A stretch of DNA of 64,000 nucleotides from Deltaproteobacteria bacterium. Lineage in GTDB: Bacteria; Desulfobacterota; Dissulfuribacteria; Dissulfuribacterales; QOAL01. The stretch spans positions 1 to 64,000 of the forward strand of contig JALSNW010000014.1 in assembly GCA_026986785.1 (NCBI GenBank). The letters run 5' to 3'. The translations under genes were made by a program, and so were the position numbers. The notes below the pieces were generated by a model that saw only the letters and a list, made by a program, of their open reading frames with translations, did no database searches and was not told the origin of the DNA. Each line of letters starts with the position of its first letter. Positions within the stretch are counted from its first letter, which is position 1. Below are positions 44,602-54,710 of the stretch, piece after piece.

Positions 44602-46221
44602 ATGGAGATGTCTTTTTCTAAGCGATATGTCTGTCTCATTGCGAAGCGTCAAGGTGAGGATTTTTTAGCATCTATTTATTTTGTTGAGAAAAGAACAAGT
44701 GAATTTTATAATGAATTTACTATGCATTCTATGCGAAGGGCTGTAGTTGACAGTTCTTATGCCCCAGAAATTCAAACTATCACAAAGCATCTTTCATGTC
44801 CGGCAATAATAGTCAGCCAGTCTGGAATGGTGCTCCATGCCAATGATCTGTTCCTGAGCCACTTCCCTCTGGACACTTCCGAGATAATGGAAAGAACCCT
44901 TGGGGAGCTACTTGGCATATTACGACAAAGAGGTATTACCGTTTTGAACTGTGTAGATGAAGATACAGATGAGGATGCACAGGTACCCGAGGGGACAGAT
45001 TATCATTACAGATGTAAATCCCTTTTACTACCCTTTGTTAAGGCCTCTTGTTCAATTTGTCTCTTTCTGGAAAAAAATCAGGTGGAGGAGGACAATTTCA
45101 CCCTATCCGACCTATACGATTTTCTGGAGCATGCCAATGACCTGATTAACGTGGTGGGCCTCGATGGTATCTTTCTCTATGTCAACAAGGCCTGGAGAAA
45201 AACCCTTGGTTATTCCATTCAGGACGTCAGGAATATGGTATTCACCGATATAATTGCAGACGATTGCCAGGACAGATTCAGGCTTTTTTTTGATAAGTTG
45301 ATTCAGGGACATGCCCACGAAGAGATAGAATTGTCCTTTCAAGCAAAAGACGGCTCTTTGATCCATGTGAGAGGCAACTGCAATTGTAGGTTTAGACAAG
45401 GCAGGCCCCACAGTATCAGGGGGATTTTTCAAGAGGTGACAGATGAGAAAAAGTCCCATGGGGAACGAAAAAGCACTGGGAAAGGTATCGAGAAGGCAAA
45501 GCTTTTTGAAAGCCTTGGATTGATGGCGGGTGGAATAGCACATGACTTCAATAACATATTGATGATTATTCTCGGCTTCACTGAGCTTTTGAAGGCCAGA
45601 ACTGATTTTTCCAAGGAGCTTAGATATTACATAAACAAGATTGAGAATTCAGCTCGAAGGGCCGAGGCATTGACCTTGGAGATGCTTGCCTTTGCTGGTG
45701 CAGGCAGTATCTATGTTGAGCAGTGGGATCTGTCCGAACTCATCAAAAATATGCAACCCCTGATATTCTCCATGATCAACCCAAAGACTGCCTTAAGGTT
45801 TAGGCTCCAAGATGATCTTTCCCTGGTAGAGATAGACCCAAATCAAGTGATGCATGCTGTCAAGAATATCGTCAAGAATGCTGCTGAGGCCATAGATCCC
45901 AATGGTGGTACGATCAAGTTAACCACAGGACAGATTGTAGCACACAAGGGGTTTTTCCACGACGCTGTATTGGATGAAGATCTTCCCCAGGGAACCTATT
46001 GCTATATTGAGATAATGGATAATGGTACGGGCATGAGACCTGAGATGCTGGACAAGGCATTTGAGCCGTTCTTCACCACCAAGTTTGCAGGAAGGGGGCT
46101 TGGACTTTCTGCAACCCTTGGTATAGTTAGGGCCCATAGGGGGGCAGTGAAGATGGTGAGCTCTCCTGAAGAAGGGACAAAAGTTACTATATTTTTGCCA
46201 GCCAAAGACAATTCGCTATAG
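44602..46221 (+). CDS. Soluble PAS-domain sensor histidine kinase
   Basis: 539 residues, no membrane segment. Two PAS-like regions (about 65-165, CPAIIVSQSGMVLHANDLFL; about 175-290, DLINVVGLDGIFLYVNKAWR) are followed by a dimerisation domain with the phosphorylated His314 in [10 protein letters not shown] and an ATPase domain with N box NIVKNAAEAI, DNGTGMRPEML and GRGLGLSATLGIVRAH. No receiver domain. The start is uncertain: ATG 44602, 44608 or 44722 are all possible. No response regulator gene is adjacent; the nearest receiver is in the hybrid kinase at 50706. Confidence 0.88.
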   Translation: MEMSFSKRYVCLIAKRQGEDFLASIYFVEKRTSEFYNEFTMHSMRRAVVDSSYAPEIQTITKHLSCPAIIVSQSGMVLHANDLFLSHFPLDTSEIMERTLGELLGILRQRGITVLNCVDEDTDEDAQVPEGTDYHYRCKSLLLPFVKASCSICLFLEKNQVEEDNFTLSDLYDFLEHANDLINVVGLDGIFLYVNKAWRKTLGYSIQDVRNMVFTDIIADDCQDRFRLFFDKLIQGHAHEEIELSFQAKDGSLIHVRGNCNCRFRQGRPHSIRGIFQEVTDEKKSHGERKSTGKGIEKAKLFESLGLMAGGIAHDFNNILMIILGFTELLKARTDFSKELRYYINKIENSARRAEALTLEMLAFAGAGSIYVEQWDLSELIKNMQPLIFSMINPKTALRFRLQDDLSLVEIDPNQVMHAVKNIVKNAAEAIDPNGGTIKLTTGQIVAHKGFFHDAVLDEDLPQGTYCYIEIMDNGTGMRPEMLDKAFEPFFTTKFAGRGLGLSATLGIVRAHRGAVKMVSSPEEGTKVTIFLPAKDNSL

Positions 46222-46520
46222 TTCGTCAAATCCCCAGATGGTATTGAAAGCTTTTCCCCAAGGCTGTCTTTAAAGATCAGAAATTTTGTTCAAGAACAAG
46301 GAACAAGGCGCATGGGAAAAATAATAGGGAGATGTTGCTGGTATTTCCAGGATTGTTCTTTGAATACAATACAGTTATTGGGCAAAAGGACAATTTTTAG
46401 AGCTGGTCCTGAGTAGACGAACCGACAAAAGCAGGTTGTCCTTATCACCTTTGTGTATAGAGATCCACATGTCATTGTTATATCTGAATATCAACACTCA
46501 GGAGGTTTTTACCAACCAGG
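46222..46520. other. Intergenic region, no gene
   Basis: 299 bases, AT-rich, between the kinase and the cysteine-rich protein gene. No gene, repeat, clear terminator or strong promoter was recognised. Confidence 0.5.
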
Positions 46521-47048
46521 ATGAAGGATGCTAACAAGGATGTTTTTTCAAAGATAGAAACGGCAAAGGGCCTATATGACAGATTTGCCCAAGCACTTCG
46601 CGAGATCCCTGGCTTTTGTATATTGTTGGAGGACTATAGGAAGGAGATAGGGCAGAGTAGGTGTATGATGGAGGAATTGGGACTGCCTGAGATATGCTCC
46701 CATTGCGCTGTTTTTGTCCCTGGTGGCGGTTGTTGTGGAACAGAGATAGCTACCTGGTACGACCCCTTTACTCTTCTCATCAATCTTTTTTGGGGCATAG
46801 ATTTTCCCACAAGGCCATATTATAAAGATTCTTGTCTATTCTTGGCAAAAGACGGCTGTATGCTCATGGCCAGATATCATTTTTGCGTGAATTATCTCTG
46901 TCACAGGATCACCTCTGCCCTTTCGGAAGAGGATCTGGCCAAGTTGACATCCCAGTCTGGAAGAGAGTTATATATTGGCTGGCGTCTTGAGGTTTTTCTC
47001 GAGGAGTTTTTCCATTCCAGGGGTGTTTTCGTTGGTATTATGGGTTGA
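46521..47048 (+). CDS. Cysteine-rich protein of unknown function
   Basis: 175 residues, no signal peptide. About eleven cysteines, mostly in ICSHCAVFVPGGGCCGTEIA, CLFLAKDGCML and FHFCVNYLC-like HFCVNYLCHRI, suggest a zinc or iron-sulfur site, and a conserved-looking WYDPFTLLINLFWGIDFPTR lies between. I do not recognise the family. The mqnB gene starts four bases after its stop, so the two are probably cotranscribed. The N-terminal 45 residues are helical and charged. GGAGG at 46501-46505 is 15 bases ahead of the ATG. Confidence 0.8.
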   Translation: MKDANKDVFSKIETAKGLYDRFAQALREIPGFCILLEDYRKEIGQSRCMMEELGLPEICSHCAVFVPGGGCCGTEIATWYDPFTLLINLFWGIDFPTRPYYKDSCLFLAKDGCMLMARYHFCVNYLCHRITSALSEEDLAKLTSQSGRELYIGWRLEVFLEEFFHSRGVFVGIMG

Positions 47049-47052
47049 TGAA

Positions 47053-47706
47053 ATGGTGCCAAGACCTTTAAATATATTAGCTATGACCCCTACCCATTTT
47101 GAACTCAGGGCAATTGAAAAGGTCATTGAAAGGTACAACTGTACCTTTGCGATCTCAGGGGTAGGGCCAGTTGAAACCGCCCACCGACTCACCAGACTCA
47201 TCGAGGCGGAAAGACCAGATGTCGTTCTCATGTGTGGCCTTGGGGGCCTTTATTGTAAAGACAATGAATTCGAGCCAGGAGTCTTTGTTGCAGAGACCGA
47301 GATATTGGCCGATCTTGGCAGATGTACGATGGATGGGCTTTTGCCCCTTGAGATAGAGGGGCAAGGGCTGGAACAGTGCTTCGACCTTTCAATGGGGTGG
47401 ACCATGCTGACCAAGGATGACCTTTTGTCCCAAGGTTTCAGCACTGCCAGGATGGCCACGGTATCTTGTGTGAGCGCAGACAGGGCCAGGGCCCAGTATA
47501 TTTCAGGCCTTTATCGTGTAAAAGTTGAAAACATGGAGGGTGCCTCGGCCGCCTTGGTGTGCAGCCATTACGATATCTGTCTTTTTGAAATCCGGGCAAT
47601 CAGTAACATAGCAGGTGAGAGCGATCATTCTACATGGAAAATAGAGACGGCACTTAACCGTCTCAGTGAAGAGGTTGACAGATTCTTGGGCTTCCTTTAC
47701 ACATAG
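47053..47706 (+). CDS. mqnB: Futalosine hydrolase
   Basis: 217 residues from ATG 47053 (MVPRPLNILAMTPTHFELRA); longer starts run back into the preceding gene. Nucleosidase of the PNP/MTA family: FAISGVGPVETAHRLTRLIE, LMCGLGGLY, VENMEGASAALVCSHYD and FEIRAISNIAGESDHSTWKI match futalosine hydrolase, which makes dehypoxanthine futalosine in the alternative menaquinone pathway. Pairing with mqnD directly downstream supports the assignment. Confidence 0.92.
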   Translation: MVPRPLNILAMTPTHFELRAIEKVIERYNCTFAISGVGPVETAHRLTRLIEAERPDVVLMCGLGGLYCKDNEFEPGVFVAETEILADLGRCTMDGLLPLEIEGQGLEQCFDLSMGWTMLTKDDLLSQGFSTARMATVSCVSADRARAQYISGLYRVKVENMEGASAALVCSHYDICLFEIRAISNIAGESDHSTWKIETALNRLSEEVDRFLGFLYT

Positions 47707-47711
47707 CTGGG

Positions 47712-48560
47712 ATGGAACTCAAGGAAATCTCTTTAGGCATATCGCCATGTCCGAATGACACCTTCATTTTCTATCATCTCCTCCATCGGAAAGATCTGCC
47801 CTTCAGGTTCAGATTGGTAATTGCAGATGTGGAGAAGCTGAACAATATGGTCCTCAAGGGCGCCCTCGACGTTAGCAAGGTATCTTATGGGCTGGCTGCA
47901 AAGGTAATGGATCGGTATCTGGTGCTGGAGAGCGGAAGTGCCCTGGGTAGAGGATGTGGCCCTCTCATCTTGGCCAGGGAGCCCATTGCCAAGACAAGTC
48001 TTCAGAGGGCCATATTGGCTGTTCCAGGTATGAATACTACAGCCACGCTGCTCTTGAGGCTGTATCTTCCTGGTGTCACAAGATTGGAGCCCATGCTTTT
48101 TTCCAGGATCCCAGGTGCTATCCTCGACAAGGAGGTAGATGCAGGCTGTGTTATTCATGAAACTAGATTTACATACAAGGACATGGGGCTTGTATGTATA
48201 GAGGATCTTGGCCTGTGGTGGGAAAACAAGACACAGATGCCCTTGCCCCTTGGAGGAATTATCGCCAAAAGGGGCCTGCCAAGAGGACTGGTAGAGGAAA
48301 TAGACCAGGGAATCAGACAGAGCATAGAATTTGCATTAAAGCACCCCGATGAGCCTTTGGGTTTTGTGCGGCAGCATGCCCAAGAGATCTCGGAGACGGT
48401 TCAAAGGGAACACATCCATCTCTATGTGAATGAATTCAGTATCTGTCTTGGTCGGGAGGGTCGGCAGGCCATCAGGGTGTTGTTTGACCTTGTGGCAAGG
48501 CAAGGCTTTTGTAGGCCTGTGGAAGACATGGGACATGATATATTTTTGACTGGAGGATGA
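47712..48560 (+). CDS. mqnD: 1,4-dihydroxy-6-naphthoate synthase
   Basis: 282 residues. Converts cyclic dehypoxanthine futalosine to 1,4-dihydroxy-6-naphthoate. GISPCPNDTFIFYHLLH at the N-terminus, DVSKVSYGLAAKVMDRYLVL and GCGPLILAREP are typical, as is the distal VIHETRFTYKDMGL. Five bases after mqnB. The window contains no mqnA, mqnC or mqnE. Confidence 0.95.
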   Translation: MELKEISLGISPCPNDTFIFYHLLHRKDLPFRFRLVIADVEKLNNMVLKGALDVSKVSYGLAAKVMDRYLVLESGSALGRGCGPLILAREPIAKTSLQRAILAVPGMNTTATLLLRLYLPGVTRLEPMLFSRIPGAILDKEVDAGCVIHETRFTYKDMGLVCIEDLGLWWENKTQMPLPLGGIIAKRGLPRGLVEEIDQGIRQSIEFALKHPDEPLGFVRQHAQEISETVQREHIHLYVNEFSICLGREGRQAIRVLFDLVARQGFCRPVEDMGHDIFLTGG

Positions 48561-48573
48561 GAGAGAAAAGATT

Positions 48574-49305
48574 ATGGGAAATAAAGCAGATATTATAAAC
48601 ATGATCTTCGGGGCAGACCCTGTAGTTCAGACGGTCCTAGTTGTTTTACTCATGATGTCGGTTCTTTGTTGGACCATCATCATCCTGAAGTCAAGACTTT
48701 TTAAAAAGGTTGCTGCAGCCAACGAGGAGTTCGACCTCTTCTTCTCAGAGGCTGTAAACCTTGCTCAGGTAGAGAGTAGGGCGCGACGGATGAAAGACTC
48801 TCCTATGGCCCAAGTCTTTCTGTCAGCCTATGCAGACTATCAAAATCTCCAGGCAGACGTAAAGTTGGACAATGTGAGACTCGTAAGGCAGGCATGGATA
48901 GACGTCCTTACGAGGAGCCTTGAAAAGGCAGTCAAGTTGGAGATTCATGACCTGGAGACTGCGGTCCCCCTTTTGGCCACAACAGGTAATTCTGCACCTT
49001 TTATCGGTCTATTTGGAACGGTCTGGGGGATCATGAGTAGTTTTCAGAATATCGGCCTTCAGGGTACGGCAAGTCTTGCTACTGTAGCGCCTGGTATTTC
49101 AGAGGCCCTGGTAGCTACTGCTGCAGGGCTTGCTGCTGCCATCCCCGCAGTGATTGCCTTCAATATGTTCATGAGCGCAGTAGCTGGCATGGAGAAGGAA
49201 CTCGAGGCATTTGGGGCAGATTTCATAAACATAGTCGAACGCGAGCTTGTGAGGCGCGAGACTCGGCACAGGGATTCGATCGATATGAATATGGGGGAGA
49301 GGTGA
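48574..49305 (+). CDS. tolQ: TolQ/ExbB proton channel subunit
   Basis: 243 residues, three membrane helices (about 15-40, 130-155 and 175-195). Conserved core: LATTGNSAPFIGLFGTVWGI and EALVATAAGLAAAIPAVIAF. With TolR it uses the proton gradient to energise the TolA-like partner, maintaining outer-membrane constriction. Follows mqnD by 13 bases. Named tolQ from its order and length; ExbB is the alternative. Confidence 0.93.
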   Translation: MGNKADIINMIFGADPVVQTVLVVLLMMSVLCWTIIILKSRLFKKVAAANEEFDLFFSEAVNLAQVESRARRMKDSPMAQVFLSAYADYQNLQADVKLDNVRLVRQAWIDVLTRSLEKAVKLEIHDLETAVPLLATTGNSAPFIGLFGTVWGIMSSFQNIGLQGTASLATVAPGISEALVATAAGLAAAIPAVIAFNMFMSAVAGMEKELEAFGADFINIVERELVRRETRHRDSIDMNMGER

Positions 49306-49309
49306 TAGG

Positions 49310-49744
49310 ATGGGTGGCTCCTCAAATGGTTGCAGAAGGCTCCTTTCAGATATCAATGTGACCCCATTAGTGGACGTGATGTTGGTCCTCCTGATCATCT
49401 TCATGGTGACGGCCCCCATGATGACCAAGGGTATTGCTGTGAAGCTGCCAGAGACAACTGCCAAGGCCCTTCCCCAGAAGAAGAAGCATATAGAGGTCAT
49501 AGTGTCTGAAGAGGGGAAGATCTTTTTGGATGGTATCCCTATTGATGAAAAGGGCCTTGGTGAAAAACTTGGCCAGTTGAAGGAAAGAGGTGCTATAGTT
49601 CAGGTCCTTTTGAGGGCAGACAAGGCCGTGGCTTATGGTATTGTGGCAAGGGTCATGGCACGGATCAGAGAGGCAGGAATAACCAATCTGGGTCTTGTCA
49701 CCGTGCCAGAAAGCGTCCATCCAGGACAGACAAGGGGCAAATGA
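49310..49744 (+). CDS. tolR: TolR/ExbD protein
   Basis: 144 residues. Single membrane helix at about 18-38 with the proton-carrying aspartate in INVTPLVDVMLVLLIIFMVT, then a periplasmic TolR domain (AVKLPETTAKALPQKKKHIE, DKAVAYGIVARVMARIREAG). The stop overlaps the next start by ATGA (49741-49744). This ordinary TolR provides an internal reference for the helix of the VWA proteins at 31471-33557. Confidence 0.94.
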   Translation: MGGSSNGCRRLLSDINVTPLVDVMLVLLIIFMVTAPMMTKGIAVKLPETTAKALPQKKKHIEVIVSEEGKIFLDGIPIDEKGLGEKLGQLKERGAIVQVLLRADKAVAYGIVARVMARIREAGITNLGLVTVPESVHPGQTRGK

Positions 49745-50676
49745 TAAAACAAGAGGGATTGGTTGGGTGGAAGCAGGCCCTTTTGCTGGCGCTTGGGCTT
49801 CACATTGCACTTTTTTCACTCTTTTTTTTCTATCCTTCTATTTGGCATAAAAAGGTCAAAATTACAACTAGTTATAATGTTCAGCTTTTTGAACCGTCTG
49901 CAATGAAAAACCTGGAGACACCTCCTGCTGTAAGACCAAAGATAGCGCAGAGGATGTCTAAACCCCTTGTTAAAAAGAGGCCTTCCAAAGCGCATGTCCC
50001 AAAGGAGTTACCAAAGAAGAGGACTGTCCAAAAACTGGTGGGAAAGAAGAAGCCTGTTGCAGAGAGGAAGGTATCCAAAAAGGCCATTTCTCTGAGGCCA
50101 AAGAAAGTCCAGAGACAGAATGCCAAGAAAAGGCCTGAAAAGAAAAAGGTGAGAAGGGTAGTAAAGAAGCAGAGGACAAGGGACGTTGATGAAGACAAGA
50201 GGCTTTCTCAGCGCCTCAAGAAGATAGAAGAAAGGGTAAGGGAAAAAGAGGAGGAAAAGATCCTTCAGGAGCGGTTGGCCAGTATCAAGAAAAAGGTACA
50301 CGAAGAGGCCTCCCCTGTTGGAGGTTCCTCTACTGCTTCAGGTGTTAAGGCCTCAGTGAGCGATGCATTGAGGCGCTACGCTGGCTCTGTCTGGATGCAT
50401 GTCAGGAAGAACTGGCATTTCCCTGAGGAGTTGCTCAAGAGAAAGGATATAGAGGCAATAGTTTCCATACGGATAGACAAGGCGGGACACATCTTGAGCA
50501 AAAGATTTGAGCAGCGTTCGGGGTTTGCTGCATTCGATCGATCTGTCATGAAGGCCGTCCAGGATTCGGATCCCCTTCCTCCACTTCCAGTACAACTTGG
50601 TTCAGGGCCAATAGAGATAGGTATCAGGTTCAACCCATCGAGGATGAACTCGCCTGGCATTTTGCAGGGTGCCTGA
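49741..50676 (+). CDS. tolA: TolA/TonB-type energy transducer
   Basis: 311 residues: short cytoplasmic start, membrane helix (about 12-33, ALLLALGLHIALFSLFFFYP), a long lysine/arginine-rich region (about 60-195) that forms an extended helix across the periplasm, and a TonB-type C-terminal domain (about 210-305, WMHVRKNWHFPEELLKRKDI, ILSKRFEQRSGFAAFDRSV). Works with the TolQ and TolR encoded just upstream. TolB and Pal are not next to it in this window. TonB is the alternative name. Confidence 0.88.
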   Translation: MIKQEGLVGWKQALLLALGLHIALFSLFFFYPSIWHKKVKITTSYNVQLFEPSAMKNLETPPAVRPKIAQRMSKPLVKKRPSKAHVPKELPKKRTVQKLVGKKKPVAERKVSKKAISLRPKKVQRQNAKKRPEKKKVRRVVKKQRTRDVDEDKRLSQRLKKIEERVREKEEEKILQERLASIKKKVHEEASPVGGSSTASGVKASVSDALRRYAGSVWMHVRKNWHFPEELLKRKDIEAIVSIRIDKAGHILSKRFEQRSGFAAFDRSVMKAVQDSDPLPPLPVQLGSGPIEIGIRFNPSRMNSPGILQGA

Positions 50677-50694
50677 GGGCTACTTCGGTGGCCC
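50677..50694. terminator. Stable cUUCGg hairpin at the convergent gene ends
   Basis: GGGCTAC-TTCG-GTGGCCC forms a 7-bp stem (one G-U pair) capped by a UUCG tetraloop directly after the tolA stop, in the 29-base gap to the opposing kinase gene. It lacks a T run, so it could be a weak terminator or a 3' end protector. Confidence 0.45.
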
Positions 50695-50705
50695 CCACTC
50701 CTGTT

Positions 50706-53498
50706 CTACCGTTTGAGTATCCTTGAAATCGTTTCATAGACCTCGCTTATCCTGAAAGGTTTGGCGAGAAAGGGGATCCCGAGCCTTCTGATCTTATCCA
50801 TGTGAAGTTTATCGCCTATGTAACCGCTCAGGAGCAATGTAGGTACGTCAGGTTTCTTGTTCAGCACCTGCTCGACAAAGTCCATACCATTTCCATCTGG
50901 TAGAATGACATCACTTACTACGAGCCCTATTTCCTGGTCGATTCCTGTCATCAGGTAGTTGGCTTCTTCAAGGCTTGCAGCCGTTACCACATTGAATCCC
51001 ATTGCCTCCAGTACATCCTTTATGATGTTTAGCACCATTGAATCATCTTCGAGTACAAAGGCAGTTTGCCCCCTGCCTATCTGTCTCGGAAACAGGTGAT
51101 CCGGGATCCCTTCATGGCCTTTATGGTCACCTGATGTCTGTTTGGTATCCCCTTCGTGTTCTGGTAAAAAGATCCTGAAAGATGTCCCCTTACCAGGTTC
51201 ACTATTGCACTGTATCCACCCACCATGCTGTTCAACAATGCCATAGGCCACGGAGAGCCCCAGTCCGGTCCCCTTGTCCATATCCTTTGTTGTAAAGAAG
51301 GGATCGAATATCCTATCCAGGATATGTTGGGCCATGCCAGAGCCCGTATCCAATATGGATAGCACCACGTATCTGCCAGGACGAAAATCCGGTGGCATGA
51401 TGGAACTGTCTGAAGAAAGCATGAGTCTTTCCACGGTTATTGCTATCTTTTTCTCCCTGCTATCAACCAGTGCATCCCTGGCATTTACCACCATATTCAA
51501 GATTACCTGGGCAATCATGTTTGGATCAGCATATATGATGGCCTTTTCTTCACTCGTGACTATGTCAAGGGTGACATCTTCTCCAATAAACCGCTTGAGC
51601 AGATTCTGCTGCTCGGTTACCAGTATGTTGAGATCTATTACGCGTTTTTCTGCCATTTGCTTTCTGCTAAATGCCAGGAGTTGACGTACCAAGGAGGCCG
51701 CCTTGTCGGCTGCATCGCGAATGCTTTTCAGTTGCTGGAGGGATCTGGCATTCCCTTTGAGATCGAATTCCAGCAGCTCTGCATAGCCTCTGACAGCAGT
51801 CAAAAGGTTATTAAAGTCGTGGGCTATGCCGCCAGCAAGAGTTCCTATCGCCTCCATTTTTTGGGCCTGCCTCAATTGTTCCTGAAATGTCTTGGCCTTT
51901 TCTTCCGCTGCCTTTCTGGCACTGACATCCCTTAAACACATTACCAGGCCCGTGATCTCGCCTTCGTGGTCCTTCACCGGTGCGGTGATATATTCTACAT
52001 GGATGGGTTGTTGATCATGGGTCAAAAATATATCTTCCTTGAATAGGTGATAGCATTCATCTTTCAGTGCTACACAGAAGGGGCACTCATCCTTTGCATC
52101 TTGGCCCTTGTCCTTTTTCAAGTAGTGAATTATGGAATGCAAGTCTTTACCCAGGAGTTCCTCACGGCTGAAACCCAAGATCCTACACGCAGAGCTGTTT
52201 ACAAAGGTGATCTTGTTCTGCATGTCTATCTCTATTATACCCTCTGCGGCATTATCGAGAATCATTTTCATTCTCGTATTGAGATCAGAGAGTTTCGCTA
52301 TTGCCTCTCGGCGTTTCAGGTCGTTGTCAATGAACTTTTTAAAGAGTTCGTTCAGGTCCTCCGCCAGCTCTACTATCTCGATGGGGCCTTTCCATTTAAG
52401 CTCTATCGCCCCGCGGCCAAGAAGGAGACCCTGAAGGGCCTCTACGAGCTCTTTTCTGTACCTGTCGACCCTGTAGGAATAATGGGCCACGATGATCAGT
52501 ACGAATATGAGTGCAACGGCTGACACGCCGGCAATCCTCGACAGGATGGTGGTCTTGAGATCCTCGGCCAAAGACTCATTTACCCGCCGTCCTGCCCAAA
52601 GATTTTCTGCAGGCTTCCGATGGGGCAGGATCGGGAACCACGCTACCTCTCCGCCATGAATGTCCTTCAAGATGACGGGCATACCAGTCTTTATGGCCTG
52701 TTTCATACCAGGAAATCTCAAGAAGAGGTCTCCATGGTCATGTAAATCCCTTTCAGGCTTACCCCCGATACTGGAGACCAGATAACCAGCACCCGTGGCA
52801 AGAAAATCAAAATGGGATTGTATCAACAGGCTGGAGATATCCATGGTAATTACAGCCATACCTACTATATTGCCGGAATAGTTCCTGACGGCTGAGGCAA
52901 TCTTGGCAATCGGTTGGTGGATGTGAAATCCATAGCCATTCCTTATGATATCTTCTATCTTGACAATGAATATATTTCTGTTTGTGGTATTTTTTTGGAG
53001 GAGCTCTTGCACGAGCTTTCTATCCCAACCAAGTTCTTCATCTGGGATTTTTTTCATGAAGCCCTTGTCGTTACGGATTAGCTTCAATTTTTCGCGTCCG
53101 TCAATGCCCAGAAGGCCGACATTCTTGACATCCATCTCATCTGCAAACCATATGTCGATAAGCCTTTCCAGCCTTTTTGCAAGGACATCTTTGGGAAAGT
53201 CTCTGTATCGCCCAGAGAGAAAATCCCTGATTCCAGGGACATCTGAAAGGAGCCTGACGCTCTCTTTTCGCTGTGTGACTCTCTTGTCAAATGCAAAATA
53301 ACTCTCTTTCAGGCTGGCAATGCCTTGCTGCCTTTGAGCTGATTCGATAATGTTCATGATCTGTGGAAGACTTATGATGAGATTGGCGGCGAATGGCAGC
53401 AGAACCATTGACATCAAGAGCAACATGAGACTGATCTTGAGAGACAAATGACCTCTGTCGTTCCTTATTGATTGTAGCATCGTTATCTTGTGTGGCAT
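50706..53498 (-). CDS. Membrane-bound hybrid sensor histidine kinase with receiver domain
   Basis: 930 residues (ATG 53498; ATG 53480 possible). Helix at about 22-45, a large periplasmic sensing domain (about 46-315, dCache-like), second helix at about 318-340, HAMP-like linker, PAS domain (about 415-535) with a CPFC pair in its insert, kinase core with His560 in [11 protein letters not shown], ATPase ([26 protein letters not shown]) and a C-terminal receiver with phospho-acceptor Asp863 in [15 protein letters not shown] and LLSGYIGD. Convergent with the tol genes. Ligand and output unknown. Confidence 0.92.
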   Translation of the reverse strand: MPHKITMLQSIRNDRGHLSLKISLMLLLMSMVLLPFAANLIISLPQIMNIIESAQRQQGIASLKESYFAFDKRVTQRKESVRLLSDVPGIRDFLSGRYRDFPKDVLAKRLERLIDIWFADEMDVKNVGLLGIDGREKLKLIRNDKGFMKKIPDEELGWDRKLVQELLQKNTTNRNIFIVKIEDIIRNGYGFHIHQPIAKIASAVRNYSGNIVGMAVITMDISSLLIQSHFDFLATGAGYLVSSIGGKPERDLHDHGDLFLRFPGMKQAIKTGMPVILKDIHGGEVAWFPILPHRKPAENLWAGRRVNESLAEDLKTTILSRIAGVSAVALIFVLIIVAHYSYRVDRYRKELVEALQGLLLGRGAIELKWKGPIEIVELAEDLNELFKKFIDNDLKRREAIAKLSDLNTRMKMILDNAAEGIIEIDMQNKITFVNSSACRILGFSREELLGKDLHSIIHYLKKDKGQDAKDECPFCVALKDECYHLFKEDIFLTHDQQPIHVEYITAPVKDHEGEITGLVMCLRDVSARKAAEEKAKTFQEQLRQAQKMEAIGTLAGGIAHDFNNLLTAVRGYAELLEFDLKGNARSLQQLKSIRDAADKAASLVRQLLAFSRKQMAEKRVIDLNILVTEQQNLLKRFIGEDVTLDIVTSEEKAIIYADPNMIAQVILNMVVNARDALVDSREKKIAITVERLMLSSDSSIMPPDFRPGRYVVLSILDTGSGMAQHILDRIFDPFFTTKDMDKGTGLGLSVAYGIVEQHGGWIQCNSEPGKGTSFRIFLPEHEGDTKQTSGDHKGHEGIPDHLFPRQIGRGQTAFVLEDDSMVLNIIKDVLEAMGFNVVTAASLEEANYLMTGIDQEIGLVVSDVILPDGNGMDFVEQVLNKKPDVPTLLLSGYIGDKLHMDKIRRLGIPFLAKPFRISEVYETISRILKR

Positions 53499-53779
53499 AC
53501 CTTTGGGGTTATCGTTTTAGAGAGCTTGAATGAATCTTTTTGGGGTGGATGATCTGACAAAGAATACAACTCCTTTTTTATTCCTATCGGTCTATTTTTT
53601 TCTGAAAGAACTTTCCACGGTTTTTTCTACAAATCATTTTCCCAGGCAATAAATTCAAGATTACGTGTTGGATAAAATCCCCCAAAAGAAAAAAGGTAAT
53701 TTCTTGCGCCCTTGTCTTGAAGTGGAGGGCTTAAAGAAATATATCCTTACTCCAGTTAGAGGTACAGGCAGGTTTAAGA
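53499..53779. other. Intergenic region between divergent kinase and truA genes
   Basis: 281 AT-rich bases. Apart from the possible truA promoter at 53717-53745 nothing was recognised. Confidence 0.5.
53717..53745 (+). promoter_or_regulatory. Possible promoter of truA
   Basis: TTGAAG (53717-53722), 17-base spacer, TATATC (53740-53745); each hexamer matches 4 of 6 consensus bases. Leader to the TTG start would be about 28 bases. Confidence 0.35.
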
Positions 53780-54541
53780 TTGCGTAATATCAAACTTATC
53801 ATAAGTTACAATGGATCAAGATATCATGGCTGGCAGGTGCAGCCAAATGCTGTCACCATACAGGATACTATGGAGACAGCCCTCAGGAGGTTGACTGGAG
53901 AAGAACCATCTCTTATGGCCTCTGGGCGTACTGATACAGGTGTACATGCAATTGGGCAGGTAGCCAATTTTTTTACATCGACAGCGATACCAGTCCAGGG
54001 CTTTTCAAAGGGTCTGAATAGCCTATTGCCAGCCGATATAGCTGTGTTGTCTGCAGAGGAGGTGGCCAAGGATTTCCATGCCCGAAAAAGTGCCAGGGAA
54101 AAGGAATATCTCTATAGGATAGTGTTTTATGAGCAAAGGCTACCCCTGCTCCATGACCGGGCCTGGGTATTGAGACACAGGCTTGACTTGGAGGCCATGA
54201 GGCTTTGTGCGCACCATCTCGTGGGTTGTCATGATTTTTCGTCCTTCATGGCCTCGGGTTCCTCTGTCAAGACGGCTCAGAGGACTGTGAGTATGATAGA
54301 TATCAAAAGGGTGGTAAATCAGGAATATGACCTGTTGGGCCTGGAAGAGATACGAATAAGGGTAAGATCCAACGGCTTCTTGAGATATATGGTCAGGAAT
54401 TTGGTCGGTTTCTTGGTGGAGACAGGTCTTGGAAAGAGGCAGGCAGCAGAGGCCGTCCTTGTCCTTGAAAAGAGGGACAGGAGGGCCGCTGGCCCTTGTG
54501 CCCCAGCTGGAGGTCTATATCTATACAAGGTCTTCTATTGA
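53780..54541 (+). CDS. truA: tRNA pseudouridine(38-40) synthase
   Basis: 253 residues starting at TTG 53780 (MRNIKLIISYNGSRYHGWQV), the family N-terminus. Catalytic aspartate in ASGRTDTGVHAIGQVANF; DFHARKSAREKEYLYRI and the C-terminal FLRYMVRNLVGFLVETGLGK complete the match. Modifies uridines 38-40 of the tRNA anticodon arm. The preceding bases contain GGCAGG as a weak binding site. Confidence 0.95.
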   Translation: MRNIKLIISYNGSRYHGWQVQPNAVTIQDTMETALRRLTGEEPSLMASGRTDTGVHAIGQVANFFTSTAIPVQGFSKGLNSLLPADIAVLSAEEVAKDFHARKSAREKEYLYRIVFYEQRLPLLHDRAWVLRHRLDLEAMRLCAHHLVGCHDFSSFMASGSSVKTAQRTVSMIDIKRVVNQEYDLLGLEEIRIRVRSNGFLRYMVRNLVGFLVETGLGKRQAAEAVLVLEKRDRRAAGPCAPAGGLYLYKVFY

Positions 54542-54710
54542 TGTTCACAATAGAGATCTTTGGCCATGCCGTTTCCATATCCCATCACCTTGCAGCTTGT
54601 CTGATTTGGGTTTATTGGATATCTTTCGTTTGTTATCATAAGTAGATTTTGACACTATTGAAAACAGAGAGGGGGAGATCTCTCCCTTTACATCATGAGG
54701 AGGAAAAGAC

